NCBI GenBank assembly: GCA_035253505.1
Contig: DATFCC010000263.1
Coordinates: forward strand, 1-12,554
Direction of reading: 5' to 3'
Length of the DNA: 12,554 nucleotides
DNA from: AWTP1-13 sp035253505
GTDB lineage: Bacteria > Pseudomonadota > Alphaproteobacteria > Rhizobiales > Hyphomicrobiaceae
Under the pieces are notes generated by a model that made no database searches, was not told the DNA's origin, and saw nothing but the letters and a program-made list of their open reading frames with translations. Positions 1 through 6,522 of the stretch are shown in pieces; position 1 is the first letter of the stretch, and the number at the start of each line of letters is the position of its first letter. A program made the position numbers and the translations under genes.

Positions 1-721
1 TGTAGGCGCTCTTGGAGAACATCAGCAGCACGAGAATGACGAGGGCCACGGCGATGTTGGCGCCGGGCGCATGCGCCGCCGCTCCGCCGGCCATGCGCGG
101 CTTGACGGGCGCCGGGTTCTGGCGGCGATACCACAGGCCCACCTGCAGCAGCAGGACCATGGCGAGCAGCGCCACCAGCGAGAACCAGGAGATGCTCGAC
201 TGGCCACGCGGCACGACGATGAATGCGGCGAGCAGCGGCCCCAGGGCCTGCCCGGCCTGCCCGCCGACCTGGAACAGAGACTGGGCAAAGCCGTGGCGGC
301 CGCCCGACGCCATCCGCGCCATGCGCGTCGACTCGGGATGGAAGATCGAGGAGCCCGTGCCGATCAGCGCGGCGCCGATCAACAGCATGGGATAGTTGCC
401 CGCGTGCGCCAGCACGATCAGGCCGACAAACGTGCAGGCCATGCCGGTCACCAGGGAGAACGGCTGGGGACGGCGATCGGTGTAGTAGCCCACGACCGGC
501 TGCAGCATGGAGGCGGTGAGCTGAAAGGCGAGGGTCAATAGCCCGATCTGGCCGAAGTCGAGCCCGTAGGAGTCCTTGATGATGGGATAGATGGCCGGCA
601 ACAGCGACTGCATGAGGTCGTTGAGCAGGTGCGCGAAGCTGAGCGTCAGGACGATGGAGAAGGCGGCCTGCGAGGCCGGATGGGTGCCGGCCGGAACCTC
701 ATTGCGAATGGACTTCTGCAT
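1..721 (-). CDS. fsr: MFS transporter, fosmidomycin resistance (Fsr) type, C-terminus cut off
   Basis: The reverse strand reads open from an ATG at 721 to the window edge, giving 240 residues of a protein that would normally be about 400. After a short polar N-terminus it shows six or seven hydrophobic helices. The loop after helix 2 carries the MFS motif-A-like run GYYTDRRPQP. Around residue 110 there is IFHPESTRMARMASGG followed by RHGFAQSLFQVGGQAGQALG, the HPE...R.AR / GGRHGFAQS pattern that I know from Fsr-family exporters. E. coli Fsr is an inner-membrane drug:proton antiporter giving fosmidomycin resistance; the natural substrate is unknown, so the role here is by family only. It lies 114 bases downstream of the HdrB-like gene in the same direction and may be read through from it, though that gap is long enough for its own promoter. 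The ribosome site (CAGGGCG just upstream) is weak. Confidence 0.88.
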   Translation of the reverse strand, partial: MQKSIRNEVPAGTHPASQAAFSIVLTLSFAHLLNDLMQSLLPAIYPIIKDSYGLDFGQIGLLTLAFQLTASMLQPVVGYYTDRRPQPFSLVTGMACTFVGLIVLAHAGNYPMLLIGAALIGTGSSIFHPESTRMARMASGGRHGFAQSLFQVGGQAGQALGPLLAAFIVVPRGQSSISWFSLVALLAMVLLLQVGLWYRRQNPAPVKPRMAGGAAAHAPGANIAVALVILVLLMFSKSAY

Positions 722-835
722 GATGCGCCCTGTTGAACTTGGCCACCGGCACGCCGCTGGTGCAGCCGCGCCACTTTGCGCAGACCGGTCCGATGCGCGG
801 CTTGCGCGCGAACGCCAGATTGGGCCGGAAGCGGC

Positions 836-1675
836 CTACAGCGGAGGAGGCCTGCGGAGCTCGGGTTCGATGAGCGACTTATAACGCGACTCGTCCGCCC
901 TTTCGATAGCGGCGACGTCGGGAGCTGCGCCCGTGCGCCAACCGAGATATGCGTCGCTGGCTTCGAGCCCCATCGCCTCGGCGACGAGATGCACCCAGTT
1001 GCGCACCCGGACACCATCCCGGCCCTCGAGCGCCGCCACATCCCGATGGCACGAATGGAAGATCGTACACAGCGTGTCGCAGTTCTCCCGGGTGGCGGTG
1101 GACCAGGTCTCATCGAGCGCCTTGGCCAATCCGCCCGGCACCGTCGCCAGCGCGCTGCACATATGCCCGGGCTGTGGCGGGCCCTGCACGAGCTGCAAGC
1201 CTGGAATGCGCGAAAGGAGACCGGTCACGCGATCATTGACCGGGACGTGCGTCGCAAACCCCAAGTGCCGGTGCAACAGCACACGCCGGTTGACGGCAAC
1301 GGACAGCAAGGGCGCCAAGCGGTCCGCCCGGTCGGCGAGCAGCTCGGTGATGTGCGCGATCTCGAACGCCGTGGCGTTGCCCGGCGACATGATGTCGGAC
1401 ATGTGGATGTGACACGACGGGCACCACGTCACGACGGTGCCGCGCCCGTCCGTCTCGGCGGCATCATTGAAACGGCCGACGGTTCGCGCCGCCATGTTGC
1501 TGGCGGCGTGCGGCTGATGGTCATGCGCGGTGCCGCAGCAATAGGCGGGTCCGCCGACCGTATTGACGTCGTAGCCCACGCGTTCCAGCAGCATGATCGA
1601 CAGCCGGATCATCTCGGCGTGCCGCAGCATGTTGCATCCGAACCAGAACGTGATGCGGTCAGGGTTTACAGCCAT
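836..1675 (-). CDS. HdrB-like CCG-domain iron-sulfur protein
   Basis: This 279-residue protein resembles HdrB, the subunit of heterodisulfide reductase that carries noncubane Fe-S clusters, and the related SdhE, GlcF and LutA-type proteins. The first CCG site is complete: C14, then C46-C47, then C85 and C88, a CX31CCX37CX2C spacing very close to the family pattern. The second half repeats the fold, but its cluster site is broken. The usual DPCH is HRHLG (135-139), the CC pair is MC (172-173), and the final CXXC reads FHSC (206-209), with extra cysteines at 199 and 203. It therefore probably binds a single cluster. The ATG start at 1675 overlaps the stop of the HdrC-like gene by 10 bases, which implies translational coupling. 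The frame stays open upstream through that gene, but those residues make no sense as protein. It probably acts as a soluble electron-transfer or thiol/disulfide subunit; the substrate is unknown. Confidence 0.87.
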   Translation of the reverse strand: MAVNPDRITFWFGCNMLRHAEMIRLSIMLLERVGYDVNTVGGPAYCCGTAHDHQPHAASNMAARTVGRFNDAAETDGRGTVVTWCPSCHIHMSDIMSPGNATAFEIAHITELLADRADRLAPLLSVAVNRRVLLHRHLGFATHVPVNDRVTGLLSRIPGLQLVQGPPQPGHMCSALATVPGGLAKALDETWSTATRENCDTLCTIFHSCHRDVAALEGRDGVRVRNWVHLVAEAMGLEASDAYLGWRTGAAPDVAAIERADESRYKSLIEPELRRPPPL

Positions 1676-2097
1676 TTCGCAAGCTCCTCGTCGCTGAGCT
1701 GCAGCCGCGCGAAAATCTTGACGCGCGGGAAGAGCATCTGGTCCGGCTTGACCTGGATTTGCCGCGTCTCGTTGATGGCACGCTGCTTGGCGATGCGCAC
1801 GAGCAGCATGGCGTTGAGGCCGGCATCCTTCTGGGGACACGCCGCTACGCACAGGCCGCTGCGCGTGCAGGCCTTCACCCAGGCAGCCGTTTCCGCGGCA
1901 CCGGTTTCGCCCCGTGCGAGCCGGCGCAGGCCGGCAGTGACCGCGGCCGGGTCCGCGCCCTCGAGCCCGACCTGCGCGGTGATGGGGCAGGCCCTGAAGC
2001 AGGCGCCACACTCGGTGCACAGCGCCGCTAGCTCCGGCCCGGCCTGAGCCAGAAATGCCTCGGTCGTGTCGGCGCGCGGCGGTTGCAAGGTGGTCAT
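1666..2097 (-). CDS. HdrC-like 4Fe-4S dicluster protein
   Basis: This 143-residue ferredoxin-like protein matches HdrC/SdhF/GlpC-type subunits, which pass electrons to an HdrB partner. The first cluster motif is complete: C27, C30, C33 and C37 in CTECGACFRACP. The second motif, CTRSGLCVAACP, has C77, C83 and C87 but Ser80 where the second cysteine should be. It could hold a 3Fe-4S or a Ser-ligated cluster, or none. The C-terminal part (about 100-143) is the helical tail usual for HdrC. I chose the ATG at 2097. A longer form from 2151 would read through one copy of a direct repeat that recurs in the noncoding part of the control region, and neither start has a good ribosome site. It is the first gene of the minus-strand unit and overlaps the HdrB-like gene. 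It faces away from a FAD oxidoreductase that could be its redox partner; that link is inferred from position only. Confidence 0.87.
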   Translation of the reverse strand: MTTLQPPRADTTEAFLAQAGPELAALCTECGACFRACPITAQVGLEGADPAAVTAGLRRLARGETGAAETAAWVKACTRSGLCVAACPQKDAGLNAMLLVRIAKQRAINETRQIQVKPDQMLFPRVKIFARLQLSDEELAKWL

Positions 2098-2109
2098 GGC
2101 GCGGAAGGT

Positions 2110-2203
2110 CGTATGCTTCGTTCCCCGGGTCAAGGCATCGGCGGGTAGCATGGGAAAGCCGACCTGCCGTATGCTTCGCCGCCCGCTCCAAGCCCCGGCG
2201 GGT
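2110..2203. repeat. Imperfect direct repeat in the divergent control region
   Basis: Two copies of a roughly 37-base unit lie 58 bases apart, at 2110-2146 and 2168-2203. Both begin CGTATGCTTCG and end CGGCGGGT, with a looser centre. The plus strand of each contains TATGCT (2112-2117 and 2170-2175), which resembles a -10 hexamer, but I found no matching -35 at normal spacing. On the minus strand copy 1 contains TTGACC. Placement between the divergent HdrC-like and FAD oxidoreductase genes makes a pair of regulator binding sites, or duplicated promoter elements, the likeliest meaning. Confidence 0.5.
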
Positions 2204-2210
2204 CGAATTC

Positions 2211-2216
2211 AGAGGA
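2211..2216 (+). promoter_or_regulatory. Shine-Dalgarno for the FAD oxidoreductase
   Basis: AGAGGA sits seven bases before the ATG at 2224 and fixes that start, which adds about 70 residues before the FAD-binding fold. Confidence 0.75.
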
Positions 2217-2223
2217 AGCACGC

Positions 2224-3747
2224 ATGGCGGACGATAAAAGCGAGAGCGGCAAGCGTCTCTTCTTCACGTCCGAGATCTTCAAGGATGGCCCGCGCGCCGG
2301 CGGCAACCTGAGCGACACCATTGGGGCCGAGCAGGGCCTCGAGATGTTCGGCGGCGACGCCAGAGGCAGACGCCGCGAACGTCCAGCGCGTACGCATCTC
2401 GAGCCGGCGCGCGAAATCCCGGTCTTCGCCGAGACCGACGTGCTGGTGGTGGGCGGAGGCCCCGCCGGAACGGCGGCAGCGATCGCGGCCGGGCGTCTCG
2501 GCGCCGACGTGCTGCTCGTGGAGCGCTACAATCACCTCGGCGGCCTTTCGACCGGTGGCCTCGTCATCTGGATCGACCGGATGACGGACTGGTCCGGCCG
2601 GCACGTGATCCGTGGCATCGCCAACGAGCTGATGGAGCGCCTGCCCCACGACGCCATCCAGGGTCCCAAGCGCGCCGACTGGGGCTCAAGGGATGCGGCG
2701 ACCGCGGCCTACTGGGCGCAACGCACGGCCGCCTACCATGGCATCGTCACGTGGTCGCCCACCATCGATCCCGAGGCGCTCAAGACGCTGTCCATGCAGA
2801 TGGTGGCCGAGGCCAAGGTGCGCCTGCTGCTCCACGCCTGGGCGGTGGCCCCGATCCTCGAAGGCAGCCGGGTGCAAGGGGCGATCTTCGAAAGCAAGGA
2901 GGGCCGTCACGCGATCTATGCCAAGGTGGTGATCGATACCACGGGCGACGCGGATCTCATCGCGCGCACGCATGCCTCCTTCGAGTCGGATATCGACGAG
3001 GGCGACATCCACCACTGCATGAATACCGCCTTCCTCCTAGGCGGCATCGACATGGAGACGTGGCTGGCGTTTCGCCGACAGCAGCCGGATCGCTTCTCCG
3101 AATTCATGGCGAAGGGCCGCCAGAAGCTCAAGTTCTTCGAGAAGCCGTTCGTCTCCTGGCGCAACGACGTCGCTCTGTTCATGGGTCCGCGTCTCGCCGG
3201 TTACAGCGCCGTCGACGTGGAGGACCTAACAAGCGTGGAGCTGCGCTCGCGCCAGCTCGCCGTCGGCCACCTGGAAATGTATCGTGCCGCCGCACCCGGC
3301 TTTGCCAACGCCTTTCTCATGCTCGGCGGCCCTCAGATCGGCGTACGTCACAGCCGGCGGCTCAATGGCCTCGGCAAGGTGACCCGCCAGCAGTGGGATA
3401 CGGGTCACGTGTGGGATGACGAGATCGGCGTCTCGACCTCGCTATCGCCGAAGTTCCCCAACATCTCCGTGCCCTACGGCGCGCTGGTGCCCGCCGAGCT
3501 CGATAACATCCTGGGCGCCGGGCGCCACGTCGCCTGCGATGCGAGCTCCCACACCTTCCTGCGCGAGATTCCGCAGTGCTGGCTCACGGGGCAGGCAGCC
3601 GGCATCGCGGCAGCGCTGGCGGCCAACACCGACAAGCCGCCGCGTGAGGTGCCGGCAAGCGCCATCCAGCTCGAGCTGTTGCGGCAGGGCGCCTATCTGT
3701 CTCCGTCCGTGGAGGCCGCCCTGCGCCCGGCGTCGGCCGCCGAGTGA
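2224..3747 (+). CDS. FAD-dependent oxidoreductase (FAD_oxidored family)
   Basis: The 507-residue protein has an N-terminal extension of about 70 polar residues and then a Rossmann FAD-binding fold: TDVLVVGGGPAGTAAA (GGGPAG at 77-82), ending in the ribose-binding acidic residue of LLVERYNHLGG (about 97-107). The C-terminal FAD-contact region has LGAGRHVACDASSHTF (about 429-444) and TGQAAGIAAALAA from about 455, the arrangement I associate with PF12831 enzymes. It has no CXXCXXCXXXC ferredoxin motif, so it is not a full HdrA, and it has no signal peptide or membrane segment. The reaction is unknown; members of this family are largely uncharacterised. It is transcribed divergently from the HdrC/HdrB-like pair, which could accept or supply its electrons. 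A hairpin repeat separates it from the carboxyltransferase gene downstream. Confidence 0.9.
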   Translation: MADDKSESGKRLFFTSEIFKDGPRAGGNLSDTIGAEQGLEMFGGDARGRRRERPARTHLEPAREIPVFAETDVLVVGGGPAGTAAAIAAGRLGADVLLVERYNHLGGLSTGGLVIWIDRMTDWSGRHVIRGIANELMERLPHDAIQGPKRADWGSRDAATAAYWAQRTAAYHGIVTWSPTIDPEALKTLSMQMVAEAKVRLLLHAWAVAPILEGSRVQGAIFESKEGRHAIYAKVVIDTTGDADLIARTHASFESDIDEGDIHHCMNTAFLLGGIDMETWLAFRRQQPDRFSEFMAKGRQKLKFFEKPFVSWRNDVALFMGPRLAGYSAVDVEDLTSVELRSRQLAVGHLEMYRAAAPGFANAFLMLGGPQIGVRHSRRLNGLGKVTRQQWDTGHVWDDEIGVSTSLSPKFPNISVPYGALVPAELDNILGAGRHVACDASSHTFLREIPQCWLTGQAAGIAAALAANTDKPPREVPASAIQLELLRQGAYLSPSVEAALRPASAAE

Positions 3748-3772
3748 GTACGAACCCCGCATGATCGCTTCC

Positions 3773-3870
3773 TCGTAGGTTGAGTCGAGCGAAGCGCGGA
3801 CCCAACGCGCCTCGCTACTCCGTGAGCGTTGTTGTGTTGGGTCATCGCTGACGCTCGACCCAACCTACGA
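3773..3870. repeat. Double hairpin (BIME-like) intergenic repeat
   Basis: The outer arms 3773-3791 (TCGTAGGTTGAGTCGAGCG) and 3852-3870 (CGCTCGACCCAACCTACGA) are complementary at 18 of 19 positions. Each half also folds on itself: GTTGAGTC 3779-3786 with GACCCAAC 3799-3806 (7 of 8), and GTTGGGTC 3836-3843 with GACCCAAC 3857-3864 (8 of 8). Two head-to-head palindromic units like this are typical of REP/BIME elements, and GTTGGGT...ACCCAAC hairpins are familiar from many proteobacterial genomes. It fills most of the gap between the FAD oxidoreductase and the carboxyltransferase and could stop transcription or stabilise mRNA ends. It lacks a T-tract. Confidence 0.8.
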
Positions 3871-3923
3871 ATTGATCAGCTGGACGCGGTATGACACATG
3901 TTGGTGCGCTGGCACGCAATTCC

Positions 3924-3928
3924 GAGGA
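3924..3928 (+). promoter_or_regulatory. Shine-Dalgarno for the carboxyltransferase
   Basis: GAGGA lies six bases before the ATG at 3935 and supports this start over the upstream in-frame one at 3872, which would begin next to the hairpin repeat. Confidence 0.7.
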
Positions 3929-3934
3929 CGACGC

Positions 3935-5497
3935 ATGACCTGGCAGCCCGAACTGGACGAGCTCAGAGCGCGCGAGCGCATGGCGCGCGAGATGGGCGGG
4001 CCGGACAAGGTCAAGCGCCAGCACGATGGCGGCCGGCTGACGGTGCGCGAGCGCATCGACCTGCTGATCGACAAGGGCAGCTTTCACGAGGTCGGCGCCA
4101 TTGCCGGCAAGGCCGAGTACGACGCCGACAACAAGCTGACCAAACTGACGCCGTCGAACTGCGTGATGGGCCGCGCCACCGTCGACGGCCGGCCGGTGAT
4201 CGTGCTGGGCGACGACTTCACGGTCCGCGGCGGCTCCGCCGACGCCACCATCCACATGAAGCCGATCCTGGCCGAGCGCATGGCCAATGAGCTGCGCCTG
4301 CCCATCATCCGGATCATCGAGGGCTCGGGCGGCGGCGGCTCCGTCAAGACCATCGAGACGACGGGCCGCGCCAACCTGCCCGGCCAGCTCGGCTACTCGA
4401 GCATGGGCCACCAGTATCTGGCCACCACGCTCGGCAATGTGCCGGTGGTGGCGCTCGGCCTCGGCTCCGTGGCAGGCCTCGGCGCCGCGCGGCTGGCAGC
4501 CAGCCACTACTCGATCATGACCAAGGAAACCTCCGCTATGTTCGTGGCGGGGCCGCCGGTCGTGGCGCGCATCGGCCAGCCGCTCAGCAAGCAGGAGCTC
4601 GGCGGCTGGGAGGTGCAATGCAAGGCCGGAGCCGTCGATCACGCGGTGGAGACGGAGGAGGAAGCGTTCCAGTGCGCGCGCCGTTTCCTGTCCTACATGC
4701 CGTCCTCGGTCTACAGCGTGCCGGCGCGCGGCGAGCGCTCCGATCCCCCCGATCGCCGCGAGGAGAAGCTGTTCTCCGTGATCCCGCGCGACCGGCGCAA
4801 GGTCTATCGCATGCGCCAGATCATCGACGCGGTGGTCGACAAGGGCTCCTTCTTCGAGATGGGGCAAATGTTCGGCCGCTCGATGATCACCGGGCTCGCG
4901 CGCCTCGACGGCCTCCCGGTCGCCGTCATGGGCAGCGACCCCTACCACTATGGCGGCGCGTGGACGGCGGACGCCTGCGCCAAGGTGGTTCGCTTCGTCG
5001 ACCTGGCCGAGACCTTCCACCTGCCCGTGGTCTACCTGTGTGACTGTCCGGGCTTCCTGATCGGCCTGGAGGCGGAGAAGGCCGCCACTATCCGCTACGG
5101 CGTGCGCGCCATGGCTGCCATCAACCAGTCGAGCACGCCATGGTGCACGATCATCGTGCGCAACTCGTTCGGCGTGGCAGGCGCGGCGCACGCGCCCGCC
5201 GGCCGCCTCGTCATGCGCTACGCGTGGCTGTCGGGGTGGTGGGGCTCGCTGCCGCTGGAAGGTGGCATCGAGGCGGCCTACCGGGCGGAAATCGATGCCG
5301 CGCCCGACCCCAAGGCCAAGCTGGCCGAGATCGAGGACCGGCTCAACAAGCTGCGCTCGCCGTTCCGCACGGCGGAGACCTTCTGGGTGGAGGAAATCAT
5401 CGACCCGCGCGACACGCGCAAGCTGCTGTGCGAGTTCGCCAACCTGGCCGAGCCGCTGCGCACGCCTGGCCCGCGCACCTTCCCCATGCGGCCATAG
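3935..5497 (+). CDS. Acyl-CoA carboxylase, carboxyltransferase (beta) subunit
   Basis: This 520-residue protein has the two crotonase-like halves of the PccB/MccB family. It would move CO2 from biotin to an acyl-CoA. The N-terminal half has RLTVRERIDLLIDKGSFHEVG (split at 34-47 and 48-54), DDFTVRGGSA (93-102) and IIEGSGGGGSVKTIE (127-141) at the CoA/oxyanion region. The C-terminal half has the second IIDAVVDKGSFFEMG (296-310), YLCDCPGFLIGLEAE (367-381) and RNSFGVAGAAHA (409-420). The segment WWGSLPLEGGIEAAYR (435-450) stands where classical PccB has a TAEIAVMGPEGA-like run, so it belongs to a divergent branch and the acyl substrate cannot be named. No biotin carboxylase or biotin carrier gene lies in the window, so partners must be encoded elsewhere. 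A leucine- and charge-rich helical stretch (about 458-475) near the end fits the usual C-terminus. Confidence 0.9.
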   Translation: MTWQPELDELRARERMAREMGGPDKVKRQHDGGRLTVRERIDLLIDKGSFHEVGAIAGKAEYDADNKLTKLTPSNCVMGRATVDGRPVIVLGDDFTVRGGSADATIHMKPILAERMANELRLPIIRIIEGSGGGGSVKTIETTGRANLPGQLGYSSMGHQYLATTLGNVPVVALGLGSVAGLGAARLAASHYSIMTKETSAMFVAGPPVVARIGQPLSKQELGGWEVQCKAGAVDHAVETEEEAFQCARRFLSYMPSSVYSVPARGERSDPPDRREEKLFSVIPRDRRKVYRMRQIIDAVVDKGSFFEMGQMFGRSMITGLARLDGLPVAVMGSDPYHYGGAWTADACAKVVRFVDLAETFHLPVVYLCDCPGFLIGLEAEKAATIRYGVRAMAAINQSSTPWCTIIVRNSFGVAGAAHAPAGRLVMRYAWLSGWWGSLPLEGGIEAAYRAEIDAAPDPKAKLAEIEDRLNKLRSPFRTAETFWVEEIIDPRDTRKLLCEFANLAEPLRTPGPRTFPMRP

Positions 5498-5587
5498 CGC
5501 GACGAAAGAACGTCCGCGCCGGCCATCCTTCTCAGGAGTGGCCCCTTCTGTCTCATGGGGATCGCTGCGGCCACGCCAGGCGTTGGC

Positions 5588-5616
5588 CAGACACGTGGTG
5601 CACCCTGCGCTAGCCT
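5588..5616 (+). promoter_or_regulatory. Possible sigma70-type promoter for the GST gene
   Basis: CAGACA (5588-5593) and TAGCCT (5611-5616) are 17 bases apart, each a partial match to the consensus. They lie in the 180-base gap after the carboxyltransferase, about 60 bases before the GST start. This is weak pattern evidence only. Confidence 0.25.
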
Positions 5617-5677
5617 CGACCTGCCCTTGGGTCCGCCTGTCTGCGAGGCTCGCGCTTCTTGTGGAAGGATCGATCGC

Positions 5678-6436
5678 ATGGCAACGGCTGCGCATCAACC
5701 CGTGAGGCTCTTCCAGTTTCCGCGCATGTTCGGCATTCCGAATGTGAGCCCGTTCTGCTGCAAGCTGGAGACATGGCTGCGCATTGCGCACATTCCCTAC
5801 CAGGTCGTCGACTCCAATCCGCGCAAGGCACCGAAGGGCAAGCTGCCGTTCATCGAGGACGCCGGCGTGTACGTCGCCGATTCCTCCCTGATCGTGGAGC
5901 ATCTCTCGAGAACCCGCGGCGTCGATCCCGACGCCCACCTTGATGCCAGGCAGCGTGCCATTGCGTTGCTGGTGCAGCGCACACTCGAGGAACACTGCGC
6001 GTTCGTCACCCTCTACACCCATTTCATTCGCGAAGCGGGCTGGCGCCACACGCGCGCAGCCTTCGATTCGGTGCCGTCGATGGCCCGCCCGCTGGTCGCC
6101 GGCATGGTGCGCCGGCAGATGAGGAAGTTGCTATGGACCCAGGGCATCTTGCGGCACTCAGACGAGGCGATCATGGAGGCTGGCGTGCGGGACTGGCGTG
6201 CGGTGCTGGAGGTGATGTCCAATGGGCCGTACTTCTTCGGTGACGAGCCGACCGGTATCGATGCGATCGTCTTCGGAGCCCTCGCTACAACGGCCCAGAC
6301 CCCGATCGAATCGCCCGTACGGGACTTCTTGCGGTCGCAGCCTCGCATCGTTGCCTATGCGGAGCGCATGCGGTCGCAATTCTTTCCAGAGCTTGCGGCG
6401 AGCCCTCGGCCCGGGCATTCGAATGAGCCAGCTTGA
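5678..6436 (+). CDS. Glutathione S-transferase family protein, metaxin/FAXC-like
   Basis: The 252-residue protein has a thioredoxin-like N-terminal domain with the signature SPFCCKLETWLR (24-35), KLPFIED (55-61) and VADSSLIVEHL (66-76), then an all-helical C-terminal domain ending in YFFGDEPTGIDAIVFGAL (185-202). This layout is that of the GST_N_4/GST_C_6 proteins related to metaxin and FAXC. In these proteins the Cys of PFCxK replaces the Tyr or Ser used by classical GSTs. The substrate is unknown, and a detoxifying or thiol-transfer role is only inferred. AAGGA at 5665-5669, eight bases before the ATG at 5678, selects this start over an in-frame ATG at 5555, whose extra 41 residues do not fit the family. 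The zinc alcohol dehydrogenase follows after 86 bases, so the two may be cotranscribed. Confidence 0.85.
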   Translation: MATAAHQPVRLFQFPRMFGIPNVSPFCCKLETWLRIAHIPYQVVDSNPRKAPKGKLPFIEDAGVYVADSSLIVEHLSRTRGVDPDAHLDARQRAIALLVQRTLEEHCAFVTLYTHFIREAGWRHTRAAFDSVPSMARPLVAGMVRRQMRKLLWTQGILRHSDEAIMEAGVRDWRAVLEVMSNGPYFFGDEPTGIDAIVFGALATTAQTPIESPVRDFLRSQPRIVAYAERMRSQFFPELAASPRPGHSNEPA

Positions 6437-6507
6437 GCGACCACCAGTTGTGCTCTCCTGCCGTTATGGGCGAATGTGGTGGCGAACGTCAGCTTCCGTC
6501 GCAGGCC

Positions 6508-6515
6508 AGAGGAGA
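6508..6515 (+). promoter_or_regulatory. Shine-Dalgarno for the alcohol dehydrogenase
   Basis: AGAGGAGA ends seven bases before the ATG at 6523. It rules out an in-frame TTG at 6433 that would overlap the GST stop. Confidence 0.75.
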
Positions 6516-6522
6516 AACACCC

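Noticed and set aside
722..835. A possible small gene between the HdrB-like and MFS genes
   Set aside because: One frame stays open on the minus strand, but there is no start with a ribosome site and no recognisable product.
776..2047. A 423-codon plus-strand frame opposite the HdrCB-like genes
   Set aside because: Antisense to cysteine-motif-bearing genes; the product shows no domain.
836..2221. A single 461-residue fusion including the HdrB-like protein
   Set aside because: The first 182 residues are an out-of-frame reading of the HdrC-like gene. The HdrB family similarity begins at the ATG at 1675.
3842..6049. A 735-codon open frame on the minus strand across the carboxyltransferase and GST genes
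   Set aside because: It is antisense to two well-supported genes, its product is His/Arg/Ala-rich with no recognisable domain, and long antisense frames are expected in GC-rich DNA.
6446..6469. A promoter TTGTGC/TTATGG before the alcohol dehydrogenase
   Set aside because: The spacing is only 10 bases, too short for sigma70.
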